Shown here in pieces: positions 56,233 through 64,000 of a DNA stretch of 64,000 bases; position 1 is the first letter of the stretch; the number at the start of each line of letters is the position of its first letter. The stretch comes from Pegoplata infirma (taxonomy: Eukaryota; Arthropoda; Insecta; Diptera; Anthomyiidae). Both the position numbers and the translations under genes were made by a program. The notes under the pieces were generated by a model that was given only the letters and a program-made list of their open reading frames with translations, was not told where the DNA came from and did not search any database. The stretch lies in NCBI GenBank assembly GCA_963921195.1, contig OY992536.1, positions 91,803,007-91,867,006 on the forward strand, given 5' to 3'.

Positions 56233-57216
56233 AACAAGTAGAAAATTTAAATTCGACTTTGCCGAATCTATGAATACCCTCCACAATGCATTTTTTAAAG
56301 GATGGTACATTTTTTAACGTGAAAAAATTAACAATTTTGATTAGAAATATTTTATTTTGAGTAAAACCCTCTTTTTTGTCATTTTTTAAAAAGAAAAGAA
56401 AAATTAATAATTTTTTTTAGTGTAAAATTTTTTTCGAGTGTAATATTTATTCTACTTTAAAAATATTTCTGAGTGAATTCACGTACGTATGTACACAAAA
56501 TATTCTCATTTTGGTAAAAAAAAAATAAATTTTTTTTAGAGTACAATTTTTTTTGAGTGTAAAATTTTTTTCGAGTGTAATTTTTAAGTTACCAATGCTT
56601 TTAAAACTAAACAAGTTTAAAAAGCATTGCTTTAAAATTAAACAAGTTTGAAAAGCATTGTTTAGTTACCACCAATGCTTTTAAAACTTGTTAAACATGT
56701 GGCATTTAAGATGAAACTAATCTGAAATTCAGGGTTTTGCTTATAACTTTTGAACCACTGGACCGATTGAGCTGAAATTTAATACCAAACAGACCAGGGG
56801 AACAGAAAAAATACATGTCATGCTTCAGCAGTCTCGTTATTATCCTTCGAAAGTTATCGTGTTTTTTATCTCGTAAATTCGCGAAACACCCTTGCCGAAA
56901 TTTACTCTTTTGCTCATAACTTTTGAACCACTGGACCGATTTGGCTGGATTGCAATCCCAACATGACCAGGTAAATGACCAACACATATGCCGAATTTCA
57001 GTAGCCTCTGTAAAGTATTTCAAAAGTTAGGGTGTTTTCTATGGACGGACAGACAGACAGACCGACGGACGGACGGACATAGCTAGATCGACTTAAAATC
57101 GATCGAGGATCATAAATATTTATACTTTATGGGGTCCCAGACCAATACTTCGATGTGTTACAAACGGAATGACAAACTTATATATACCCTCTATCACTAG
57201 AGTGGAGGGTATAAAA
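56233..57216 (-). mobile_element. INE-1-like element, type B, full length
   Basis: Near-identical in order to 42713..43704: AACAAGTAGAAAATTTAAAT, hairpin ATTCGACTTTGCCGAAT, duplicated CATAACTTTTGAACCACTGG, GACGGACAGACAGACAGACC tract, and CACTAGAGTGGAGGGTATAA at the 5' end. The high resemblance suggests both are among the younger INE-1 copies here. Confidence 0.88.
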
Positions 57217-57301
57217 AAAGGACAAAAATTGCGCCTTAAAACGGGTGCTAGAGGTGCGTAATTTTACGCTCAGAAGTAAATTTACTCTATTTTTTGATAG
57301 T

Positions 57302-58530
57302 TTTTTTATACCCTTCACTATAGTGATAGACGGTATTTATAAGTTTGTCATTCCGTTTGAAACACATTGAAATACTGGTCTAGGTCCCGTATTCGGCAAG
57401 GGTTTTTCGCGAATTTACGAGATTAAAACACTCCAACTTTCGAAAGACAATCCTTAGACTGCTAAAACTTGGCATATATCTTTGTCGTTCCCCAAGTCGG
57501 GTTGGAATTTCAGCAAAATTCCAATTGTACTCAAAAATACTTTTACACAAAACAGAAAAAAAATACACCCGAAAAAAAATTTACACTCAAAAAAAATTTA
57601 GTTTTTTTTATACCCTACCACACTGTGGTACAGGGTATAATGAGTTTGTGCTGATGTTTGTAACTACCCGAAATATTGGTCCTACCCCACTTTAATGTAT
57701 ACCGATCGACTTAGAAACACTTTTTGAGTCGATTTAGCGATGTCCGTCCGTCCGTGTGTCTGTCCATGTAAATGGTGTAAACAAATTTGAAACTTAAGCC
57801 TCTATTGAAAGCCTTTTGAAATTGGAAAAAATCGGTCCATATTTAGACCCAGACCCCATACAAAGGTCCTCTTTAGTGTTGGCTCAAAACACTCTAATAA
57901 CCGTACTGTAATAGGTATATTTTAGAAATTTGGCAGGTAAACGTCTTTTGTCTTCACAAACCACCTTTCCGAATTTTAAAGGTATCGGACCCGTTCTTCT
58001 TGTAGCCCCTATACAAACCACCTTCCCGATTTTCACATAAGTCTCTCAAATTTCATGAAAAAATGAAAATATTAAATTAAAATTTTGTTTGTGAATGTTT
58101 AACGCGTACTTTAATAACCTTATCAAATCCGATTATCATCGGACCATTTTTGGACTAAGGCCAAATGTGAAAATTTAGCCCGATATTCAGTTAAAGCGGT
58201 TTATTGGCCACAAAAAGAAGCCTATTTCTAATTTGTGGTTGTTTTTTTACACTTATTAAAGATTTGACAAAATATAGATTCGATGTGTGAACTTGGGGCC
58301 CATTTTCCGGGAAACTCTGGTGTAGGGTATTATAAGGTTGGTCTTGACCGACTATAATTTTCTTACTTATTTTTTTTACAAAAATGACAAAAAAAAATTT
58401 TTACTTAAAATAAATTTTTTGTAATCAAAATTGTTTATTTATTTCTCGTTAGAAACTTCGTCTGTCACTTAAAAATGGTATTGTGGTATTCATGGCTTCG
58501 GCCAAGTGAATCTAAGTTTTCTACTTTTTA
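57302..58530 (+). mobile_element. INE-1-like element, type B, split by a type C copy
   Basis: 5' part 57302..57605: TTTATACCCTTCACTATAGT, GTCATTCCGTTTGAAACAC, TTTTACACAAAACAG. 3' part 58376..58530: ACAAAAATGACAAAAAAAAA, ATTGTTTATTTATTTC, ATTCATGGCTTCGGCCAAGT, TTTCTACTTTTT. The pieces join in the order of the uninterrupted copy at 20570. The first part lacks the ACCCCATAAAGTATATAT block. Confidence 0.75.
57606..58375 (+). mobile_element. INE-1-like element, type C, nested in type B
   Basis: TATACCCTACCACACTGTGG then TACAGGGTATAATGAGTTTG opens it. GAGTCGATTTAGCGATGTCC and a GTCCGTCCGTGTGTCTGTCC tract follow. It ends GACTATAATTTTCTTACTT. It sits in a T-rich site of the older type B element, in line with Helentron insertion at T-runs. 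Confidence 0.85.
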
Positions 58531-58643
58531 CCACTGCTATGGTATCTCACCTATGCGGTTCGAACAGATTTCACCATCGCTCTCGGCGACCAGACTACCC
58601 ACCGTCGAAAATATTATGATGACTGCTAGATACATCGAGTGTA
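58531..58643 (-). repeat. Possible tRNA-like B-box segment
   Basis: On the minus strand CTGTTCGAACCGCATAGG includes GTTCGAACC, a B-box core, and GTCGCCGAGAGCGATGG lies upstream. The A-box is unconvincing. Confidence 0.2.
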
Positions 58644-59109
58644 CACACAAAAATTATTGGCTTAAAATTTTCAATTAAATCTATTGCTCAACAAAATTTT
58701 AATTAATCAATCATTGTTTTGATTAAAATTTTTATTATTTTCTTTAACTCTCAAATGACAATTTCTCAACATATCAGACTTTGTTCGGTTTTTTTGAGTA
58801 TATTAATGAAAACAAGTGAGAGTGTTAAATTCGGATGTGCCGAATCTTTTATACCCTCCATAATTTTGTCATAAGCTTAAAATTCATTCGTAAAATTAAT
58901 AATTTTTTTTGATTGCCTATAAATAGAAAATTTATTAAATTTGTGATTAAAATCGAAAAGTGTTTGATTGAAAAAATATTCAATTAATCACCTATTAACT
59001 TGGTGTTTGGTATACAAATTTTCTTTCTTTTTATTGAAACTCCTTCAATAAAAAAAAATATTGAAATCGAGTTTTTCATAATTGAAATTCGTTTTCAATT
59101 CTTTATGTG
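58644..59109. mobile_element. TA-flanked element CACACAAAAATTATTGG with an INE-1 end inside
   Basis: CACACAAAAATTATT at the left and TTCTTTATGTG at the right, with TA outside (58642..58643, 59110..59111). GATTAAAATTTT and CAATTAAATCTATTG modules recur in the copy at 61469..61832. Bases 58813..58862 are a type A INE-1 3' end (hairpin ATTCGGATGTGCCGAAT, TATACCCTCCATAAT). Confidence 0.6.
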
Positions 59110-59144
59110 TACTCCTGTAGAATTCTTCCAGCGTACTACACCAG

Positions 59145-59850
59145 GATTCTTTTAGTGTCGAAACATCATGTTATTTTGTAATACTTTAGTTAAAAAGTCC
59201 AAAGTTTTATAGGTTTTCGTTTTATAATCTCAATCTTCTAAAGATATATTACATTTTTGTTCAAAATCTTTGATCTAAAAAAATTTTAAAATCTTGTTAT
59301 TTTCGAAAATAAAAAACAACATGAAAATTTTCCATTGTTAATTGATTTGCGAATAAAACTATTATAAAGTCCAAAGTTTTGTAGACGTCCTAAATACATA
59401 AGAATTGTCTAAAACCTAAAAGAATAAAGTCCACAAGAAAAATTTTTAACAACATTTTCTGAATTTTTTCATGAAATTCCGCAACATTTAAAAAAATTCT
59501 TTCAGTATCGAAACATACAAAATATTTTACAATTCCAAGCATTAAATTTTATTAAAATCTTGTTATTTTGTAATACTTTTGTTTAAAAAACGGTCCAAAG
59601 TTTTATAGGTTTCATTAGATATTCAGGAACTTTCTAAAAAAATCATACAAACAAAAAATTTTTTTAAATCTTTGATCTAAACATTTTTTTCAAAATCTTA
59701 TTATTTTAGAAAATAACAAAAAACATGATAATTTTCAATTGTTAAATGAATTAAATTGATAGTCCAAAGTTTTGTAGACGGTCTAAATAAGAATAATCTA
59801 AAATCTCAAAGAATAAAGTCCAACAAAACAAATTTTTAACTAAATTTTCT
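59145..59850. repeat. Direct tandem duplication with about 403-base offset
   Basis: TTGTTATTTTGTAATACTTT, GTCCAAAGTTTTATAGGTTT, AAATCTTTGATCTAAA, AAGTCCAAAGTTTTGTAGAC and AAAGAATAAAGTCCA each occur twice in the same order, first from about 59168 and again from about 59571. Divergence is moderate. Confidence 0.8.
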
Positions 59851-60840
59851 ACACAAAAACATGAAAATTTGCAACATTGTATGTAAAAACAACAAATTTT
59901 CAGGGTCCATTGTCTTGTCTACACTAGAGATAGATGACCTTTTAAACTGCACTCTATTTCCCTGGTCCAAAGTCGAAAAAAACATGTCTGCACGACAAGC
60001 TAAAATTTTGTGGAAACTTGATTTGACGCCTTTATAATGAAAAAAAAAAAACTATATCAAACAAAATCTAAATTTGAAATTGTAACGCCCCTGACGAGGT
60101 CAATTTCCTTTAATTTCTATTGATTTTATTTATTTTAAATAGAAATCAAATTAAAATTATTTAATACACCAGAAAAAAAAAATTTAATTATATTTTTAGT
60201 AACTCATTAAAAACAAAAAAAAAAACAAAAACATTTGTTGAATTGTTTACTAAAGGGAAGTAAATATAGATTTTGTATGAATGAATGAACCAATTCTGTC
60301 GTCGCATGTCACATCAGGCGAAATAACAAATTAAAAGTAAAAATAAATTTTGTGTAAAAATATACAATATGTATTACACATACATTAGATTTAATAAAAA
60401 TTTAGCAAAATAATTTTGTTGGTAATTTTTCTAAATCTTTATTAAGTTATTGAGAAGTTTGTGGTGTAACGAAAATTATTGTTTTGTTTCAAAATATTTT
60501 TTTTTAGAAAATAATCAAAATAAACACAAACTTATTTTGACAGGTCTTAAATTGAAGAAATATTTCAAATCTCAATTTTAGATATTTATTTTCTAAAGTC
60601 AATTGGAAAAATAATGTGACAAAAAATATGACAACTTTTTTTGGGAAATCTGGGAAATTTGTTTAAACAGGAATTGTAATGTAGAAAACTGTGTAGTGAA
60701 CAGTAGAGAGACAGTTTTTGATTGGGAAAATACGTTTTCATTCGAGTTTCAAATACATATCAGACAAATTTTTAGGTCAGTGGTTTAAAAATTATGTGGT
60801 GTAAATTTGAAGTCAGTCTGATAATAATGACCAAAAATGA
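59851..60840. other. AT-rich DNA without recognisable feature
   Basis: No exon, RNA gene or repeat family was recognised. Confidence 0.35.
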
Positions 60841-60854
60841 ACCTAAATTGTTAC

Positions 60855-60906
60855 AAAGCCAAATGAGAGTAGACCATCAAATAAACAAAATCACCAAAGG
60901 GTTTTC
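60855..60906. mobile_element. Fragment of the CACTGTGCAACAA palindromic MITE
   Basis: GAGAGTAGACCATCAAATAA and CACCAAAGGGTTTTCCAGAG match the arm of 38496..39083. The ends are missing. Confidence 0.65.
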
Positions 60907-60929
60907 CAGAGCTACAACATTTACAGATG

Positions 60930-61445
60930 TAATTTGAAAAAGATCAATTGTAATTCGAAAATTCTACTTATAATTCGAAGATTCCATATGTAATTCAAAG
61001 ATTCCATATGTAATTCGAAGATTCTAATTCTTAAAAATTCTAATTCTTAAATTCCAACTGTTATTTGAAAATTATCAATTGTAATTCAAAAAGGTCAATT
61101 CGAAAATTTGAAAAAGATCAATTGTAATTCGAAGATTCCAATTGTAATTCGAGAAAGATCAACTTTAATTCAAAAAAGATCAATTGTAATTAGAAAAACA
61201 TCACTTGTAATTCCAAAAAATTAATTATAATTCAAAAAGGTCAATTCGAAAATTTGAAAAAGATCAATTGCAATTCGAAGATTCCAATTGTAATTCGAGA
61301 AAGATCAAGTTTAGATCAATTGTAATTCGAAAAAATCAATTTTATTTCGAAATAGATCAATTGTAATTCCAAAAAGATCAACTGTAATTCGACAAAGATC
61401 AATCGTTATGCGATGATTTTAATTGTTATTTGAAAAATATCACCT
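60930..61445. repeat. Degenerate 21-bp tandem array GATCAATTGTAATTCGAAAA
   Basis: More than 20 units around GATCAATTGTAATTCGAAAA(A), in one orientation. A higher-order block of about 150 bases appears twice (61092 and 61255). The unit shares CAATTGTA(A/T)TTC and the 21-bp length with the snapback satellite at 21325..22170. Confidence 0.8.
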
Positions 61446-61468
61446 GAATTTCCATTGATTTTGTTTAA

Positions 61469-61832
61469 CACACAAAAAATGATAGGCTAAAAATTTTTAA
61501 TTAAATCTATTGATCAACAAAATCAACGTTTTAATCGGGTTTTACTTTTTTTCTATTGTTGGCAACATATTGGAAAACAAAAAAAGATAAATTTTTTAAT
61601 AGTTTTGTCATAAGCAGACAATTCATTCGTTAAATCAATCATTATTTTGATTGACTATAAATAAAAAATTTGTGATCAAAATCGAAAAAATATTTGATTG
61701 AAAAAATATTCAATTAATCACCTACAATTTGATGATTCGTATAACAGTTTTCGTTATTGGAGGAATTTTAATCAAAAAATTGATTGAATCCGCGTTTTTG
61801 TTGATTAAAATTCGTTGCAAATTCTTTCTGTA
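61469..61832. mobile_element. Second copy of the CACACAAAAA(T)TGAT element
   Basis: CACACAAAAAATGATAGGCT, TTTTTAATTAAATCTATTG and AATATTCAATTAATCACCTA follow the order of 58644..59109. The right end is CAAATTCTTTCTGTAAAA. Confidence 0.55.
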
Positions 61833-62426
61833 AAATTACAAGTGGATTTTTTTTCGAATTACAACTGTTTTTTTTTGAATTTTTACAATCGAAATATCGG
61901 TTGGGGACCCTATGAAGTATATATGTATATTATTGATCCAAGATTGATTTTAATGCATTCAGTTATGAATGTCCGTCCTTCTGTACATTACATGATACAG
62001 TCCAAAATAAAAAATCTAGACTGTTGAAATTTAGCACGAACATGTCTCACTATCGTCAGTAAGTTAAGTTCGTATATGGGCAAAATCGGCCTAGGGGAAA
62101 AAGGTTTCCCCTTGAAGAAGTACACCAACCTCTGTAAAACGCCATTTGTTAACATGTTTTTCGTATCTTTGTTAAGACAAATTAAAAATTTTTTATCATA
62201 AGAAGTTCAACATTGCTCAAAGCTTGGGCCAAGGGGATTATAATACGGCATTTTTTTCAGCCCGTCCCTTTTTGTAGGCGTGCAAAAAGCATAACAAATA
62301 AATTTGTATACATTTGCCGCGGGGGGGAAGTATCCACCACCACCTCCCTTCCCTTCCTCAAATAAAAAACGCCACTGAACCTTTTTTGTTTTATTTTTTT
62401 TTATCATAATGGAAGGTACAAAAGAT

Positions 62427-63512
62427 GGGGGGGTGAAATAAAGCCATAGGCAATAAGGCCATATGGCCTTATTTCCCAAAGAGTTGAGAAATAAGGCCAT
62501 ATGGCGTTATTACCAACCACTGTTGGAAATAAAGCCATAGATGGCTTTGTTACTCATTTCAATATTTTTTAAAAATGTTCATCATTATTTTGCGGAGAGT
62601 GTGGAAATATATTTCCACGTAAATCCTGCTACCCAAAAAAAAAATTATTTAGCGAAGCCGCTAAATTAATTTATGGAGTTTGAAATGGCGTATGGACATA
62701 GCGCCCAAGGTCTTATCGCCAAAAACCGTAAATGTCATATCGCCCAAGCTGCGACATATAGCCCAAAATGATAGGTCTAAAAATGTTATTTATCGCAAAA
62801 CAAAATTGTCAAAAAATCCAAAATATTTTTTTTTGGGCGAAATTACGACTTCTATGATTTGTGTTTTTGTAATAAAGGTTTTCTGCGTAGCCGGCCTTCG
62901 GCCGGGCTTAGGGATTACAAACTCCATGCATTAAACCCACCCTCCTGCAAACCAAAGCTATTTTGGTTATCAGGCCTTTTTGAGGCATAACAAATTTGAT
63001 AGCGCAAAGGCCTGCTACCCTAGAAAACTTTACTTTGCGGAGAGGGTGGGTTTAATGCATAGATTTTGTAATCCCTAAGCCCGGCCGAAGGCCGGCTACA
63101 CAGAAAAATTTTTTTTGTTAAACAATCTTTAAATTAAAAACCCTGCCAATAAAAAATGGTGCCTCTACCCCTCTAAGTTCCGAGGTTCCTGGTATATGTG
63201 GTTTTTTAATTTAAAGGTAGTCATAATTTTTTTTTCTGCTTAGACGGCCTTCGGCCGGGCTTAGGGATTACAAGCTCCATAAATAAATTTAGCGGCTTCG
63301 CTAAATAATTTTTTTTTTTGGGTAGCAGGATTTACGGGGAAATATATTTCCACATTTTCAACTGATATGGCTTTATTTCCACTTTGGTTGCAAAATCAAT
63401 ATGACTTTATTGCTCAATCGTGTTGGTAATAAAGCCATATGGCCTTATTTCCCATTGAATTGAGAAATAAGGCCATATGGCCTTATTGCCTATGGCTTTA
63501 TTTCACCCCCCC
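62427..63512. mobile_element. Mutator-like foldback element, 9-bp TSD ACAAAAGAT
   Basis: GGGGGGGTGAAATAAAGCC at the left and GGCTTTATTTCACCCCCCC at the right are exact complements. ACAAAAGAT lies directly outside each (62418..62426, 63513..63521). A 9-bp duplication fits Mutator-like elements. The arms are built of ATAAGGCCATATGGCCTTAT palindromes. Then come AGCGAAGCCGCTAAATTAAT, GTAGCCGGCCTTCGGCCGGG and CTAAGCCCGGCCGAAGGCCG modules in opposite orientations. The 84-codon frame inside is a product of repeats such as TCTTATCGCC and CATATCGCCC. No transposase is present. Confidence 0.88.
62888..63300. repeat. GC-rich GGCCTTCGGCC hairpin modules
   Basis: GCCGGCCTTCGGCCGGGC is a self-complementary hairpin with TTCG at its centre. 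It occurs near 62890 (+), 63082 (-) and 63244 (+, as ACGGCCTTCGGCCGGGC), each next to TTAGGGATTACAA. It stands out in this AT-rich DNA. Confidence 0.8.
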
Positions 63513-63636
63513 ACAAAAGATTCGACATAGCCGATTTCAACACTGTTACTAGTTTTCTTTCCATTTTGCGCCAATTTCGTCTCACAAACTTTAATGTGCA
63601 ATTTTCAACCGATCGAGCTCCTATTTTTTGTCAACT

Positions 63637-64000
63637 TTTATACCCTCCTACTACAGTATGGGGGTAAACACACTTTATTATTCCGTGTGTAACGCATCGA
63701 AATATCGAATGGGGACCCCACAAAGTACATATATAAATTACTGACCCATGATAGAATCTAAGGCATTCTAGCGATGTCCAGACGTCCGTCTGTAAAAATT
63801 TCAATGCAGTCCAAACCAAATGTGCTAGACCCCTAAAGTTTGGCAAGAATACATATCTCTTATGTTATTGGTACGGCTAAGTTTGAAGATGGGCAAAATC
63901 GGACCAGGGAAAAAAAGAGCTTAAACAACCCCTGAAAAACACAATTTTTTAACGAGTTTTTTTTTTAATTTTTACTCAACAAATGTAACATTTTTATGCC
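63637..64000 (+). mobile_element. INE-1-like element, type A, cut by the window end
   Basis: TTTTATACCCTCCTACTACA, TATGGGGGTAAACACACTTT, TTCCGTGTGTAACGCATCG and GATGTCCAGACGTCCGTCTG are in the expected order. The 3' end lies beyond the window. Confidence 0.8.

Larger units (their letters stand above)
61880..63556 (+). mobile_element. INE-1-like element, type A, split by a Mutator-like foldback
   Basis: The main part 61880..62417 has ATCGAAATATCGGTTGGGGA, AAGTATATATGTATATTATT, GTCCGTCCTTCTGTAC and GCGGGGGGGAAGTATCC, ending AATGGAAGGTA. After the insertion ATTCGACATAGCCGATTTCA and ACACTGTTACTAGTTTTC complete the usual 3' hairpin and end. The 5' hairpin is missing. Confidence 0.8.

Noticed and set aside
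58475..58678. 67-codon frame with some GC-richer sequence
   Set aside because: It joins the end of a type B INE-1-like copy to a possible tRNA-like fragment; no domain or splice site supports an exon.
62680..62934. 84-codon frame inside the Mutator-like foldback
   Set aside because: It consists of repeated TATCGCC-type motifs and a hairpin module and resembles no transposase.

Overview
The window looks like intronic DNA from a higher dipteran fly, probably calyptrate (blowfly, flesh fly or house fly type). It is very AT-rich. It carries many INE-1/DINE-1-like elements with the layout known from Drosophila: a terminal ACCCT..AGGGT hairpin, then ACCCCATAAAGTATATAT, TGATC, GATGTCCGTCCG and a 3' hairpin. 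The species call is inference; the AT-richness and elements are seen directly. Only one host protein-coding segment can be supported: a 104-bp internal exon at 31550..31653 (+), with a pyrimidine tract and CAG acceptor and a GTAAGT donor. It encodes the middle of a fibroblast growth factor core, most likely branchless (bnl). No other exon of that gene was recognised, so its introns probably span most of the roughly 31 kb on each side. One tRNA-Thr(AGT) gene lies near the left end on the minus strand.

Almost everything else is transposable elements, often nested. Several can be bounded to the base by target-site duplications (TSDs). hAT-type 8-bp TSDs bound 3643..4479, 9403..10512, 24601..26908 (holding 25599..26430) and 36245..37426; imperfect ones bound 46141..46379 and 22470..23969. 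A Mutator-like foldback with a 9-bp TSD is at 62427..63512. Two palindromic elements with CACTGTRCAACA ends have 3-bp TAA/TTA duplications (2070..3489, 38496..39083). A family flanked by TA with ends CACTC/CACCG/CACAG includes 8830..11570, 17917..18498, 27485..28080, 34063..35851 (holding 34182..35572) and 35990..39738. A Tc1/mariner-like outer element spans 19541..24266. Three tRNA-derived SINE-like copies share a 3' motif (25378, 39236, 43905), with a weaker one on the minus strand at 38371.

Region by region: 1..8500 holds INE-1 fragments, the tRNA, two palindromic DNA elements and foldback DNA. 8500..19165 holds TA-family elements and a run of four complete or nearly complete INE-1-like copies. 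19541..24266 is a mariner-like host containing a foldback whose core is a 21-bp satellite that reverses orientation midway. 24601..26908 is a hAT with a SINE and another hAT inside. 28.4..32.1 kb has small inverted-repeat elements and the FGF exon. 34..40 kb is a deep nest. 42.7..46.4 kb has INE-1 and small hAT elements. 48.2..51.5 kb is a decayed jockey/R1-like non-LTR retrotransposon (RT, RNase H and CCHC remnants), surrounded by an unrecognised diverged repeat array running to 54 kb. 55..64 kb has INE-1 copies, a 400-bp tandem duplication, a second 21-bp array and the Mutator-like foldback.

Most open reading frames of 60 to 150 codons here are by-products of repeats. The biological centre is the FGF exon; the most unusual DNA structures are the snapback satellite and the large hairpin-forming elements around it.
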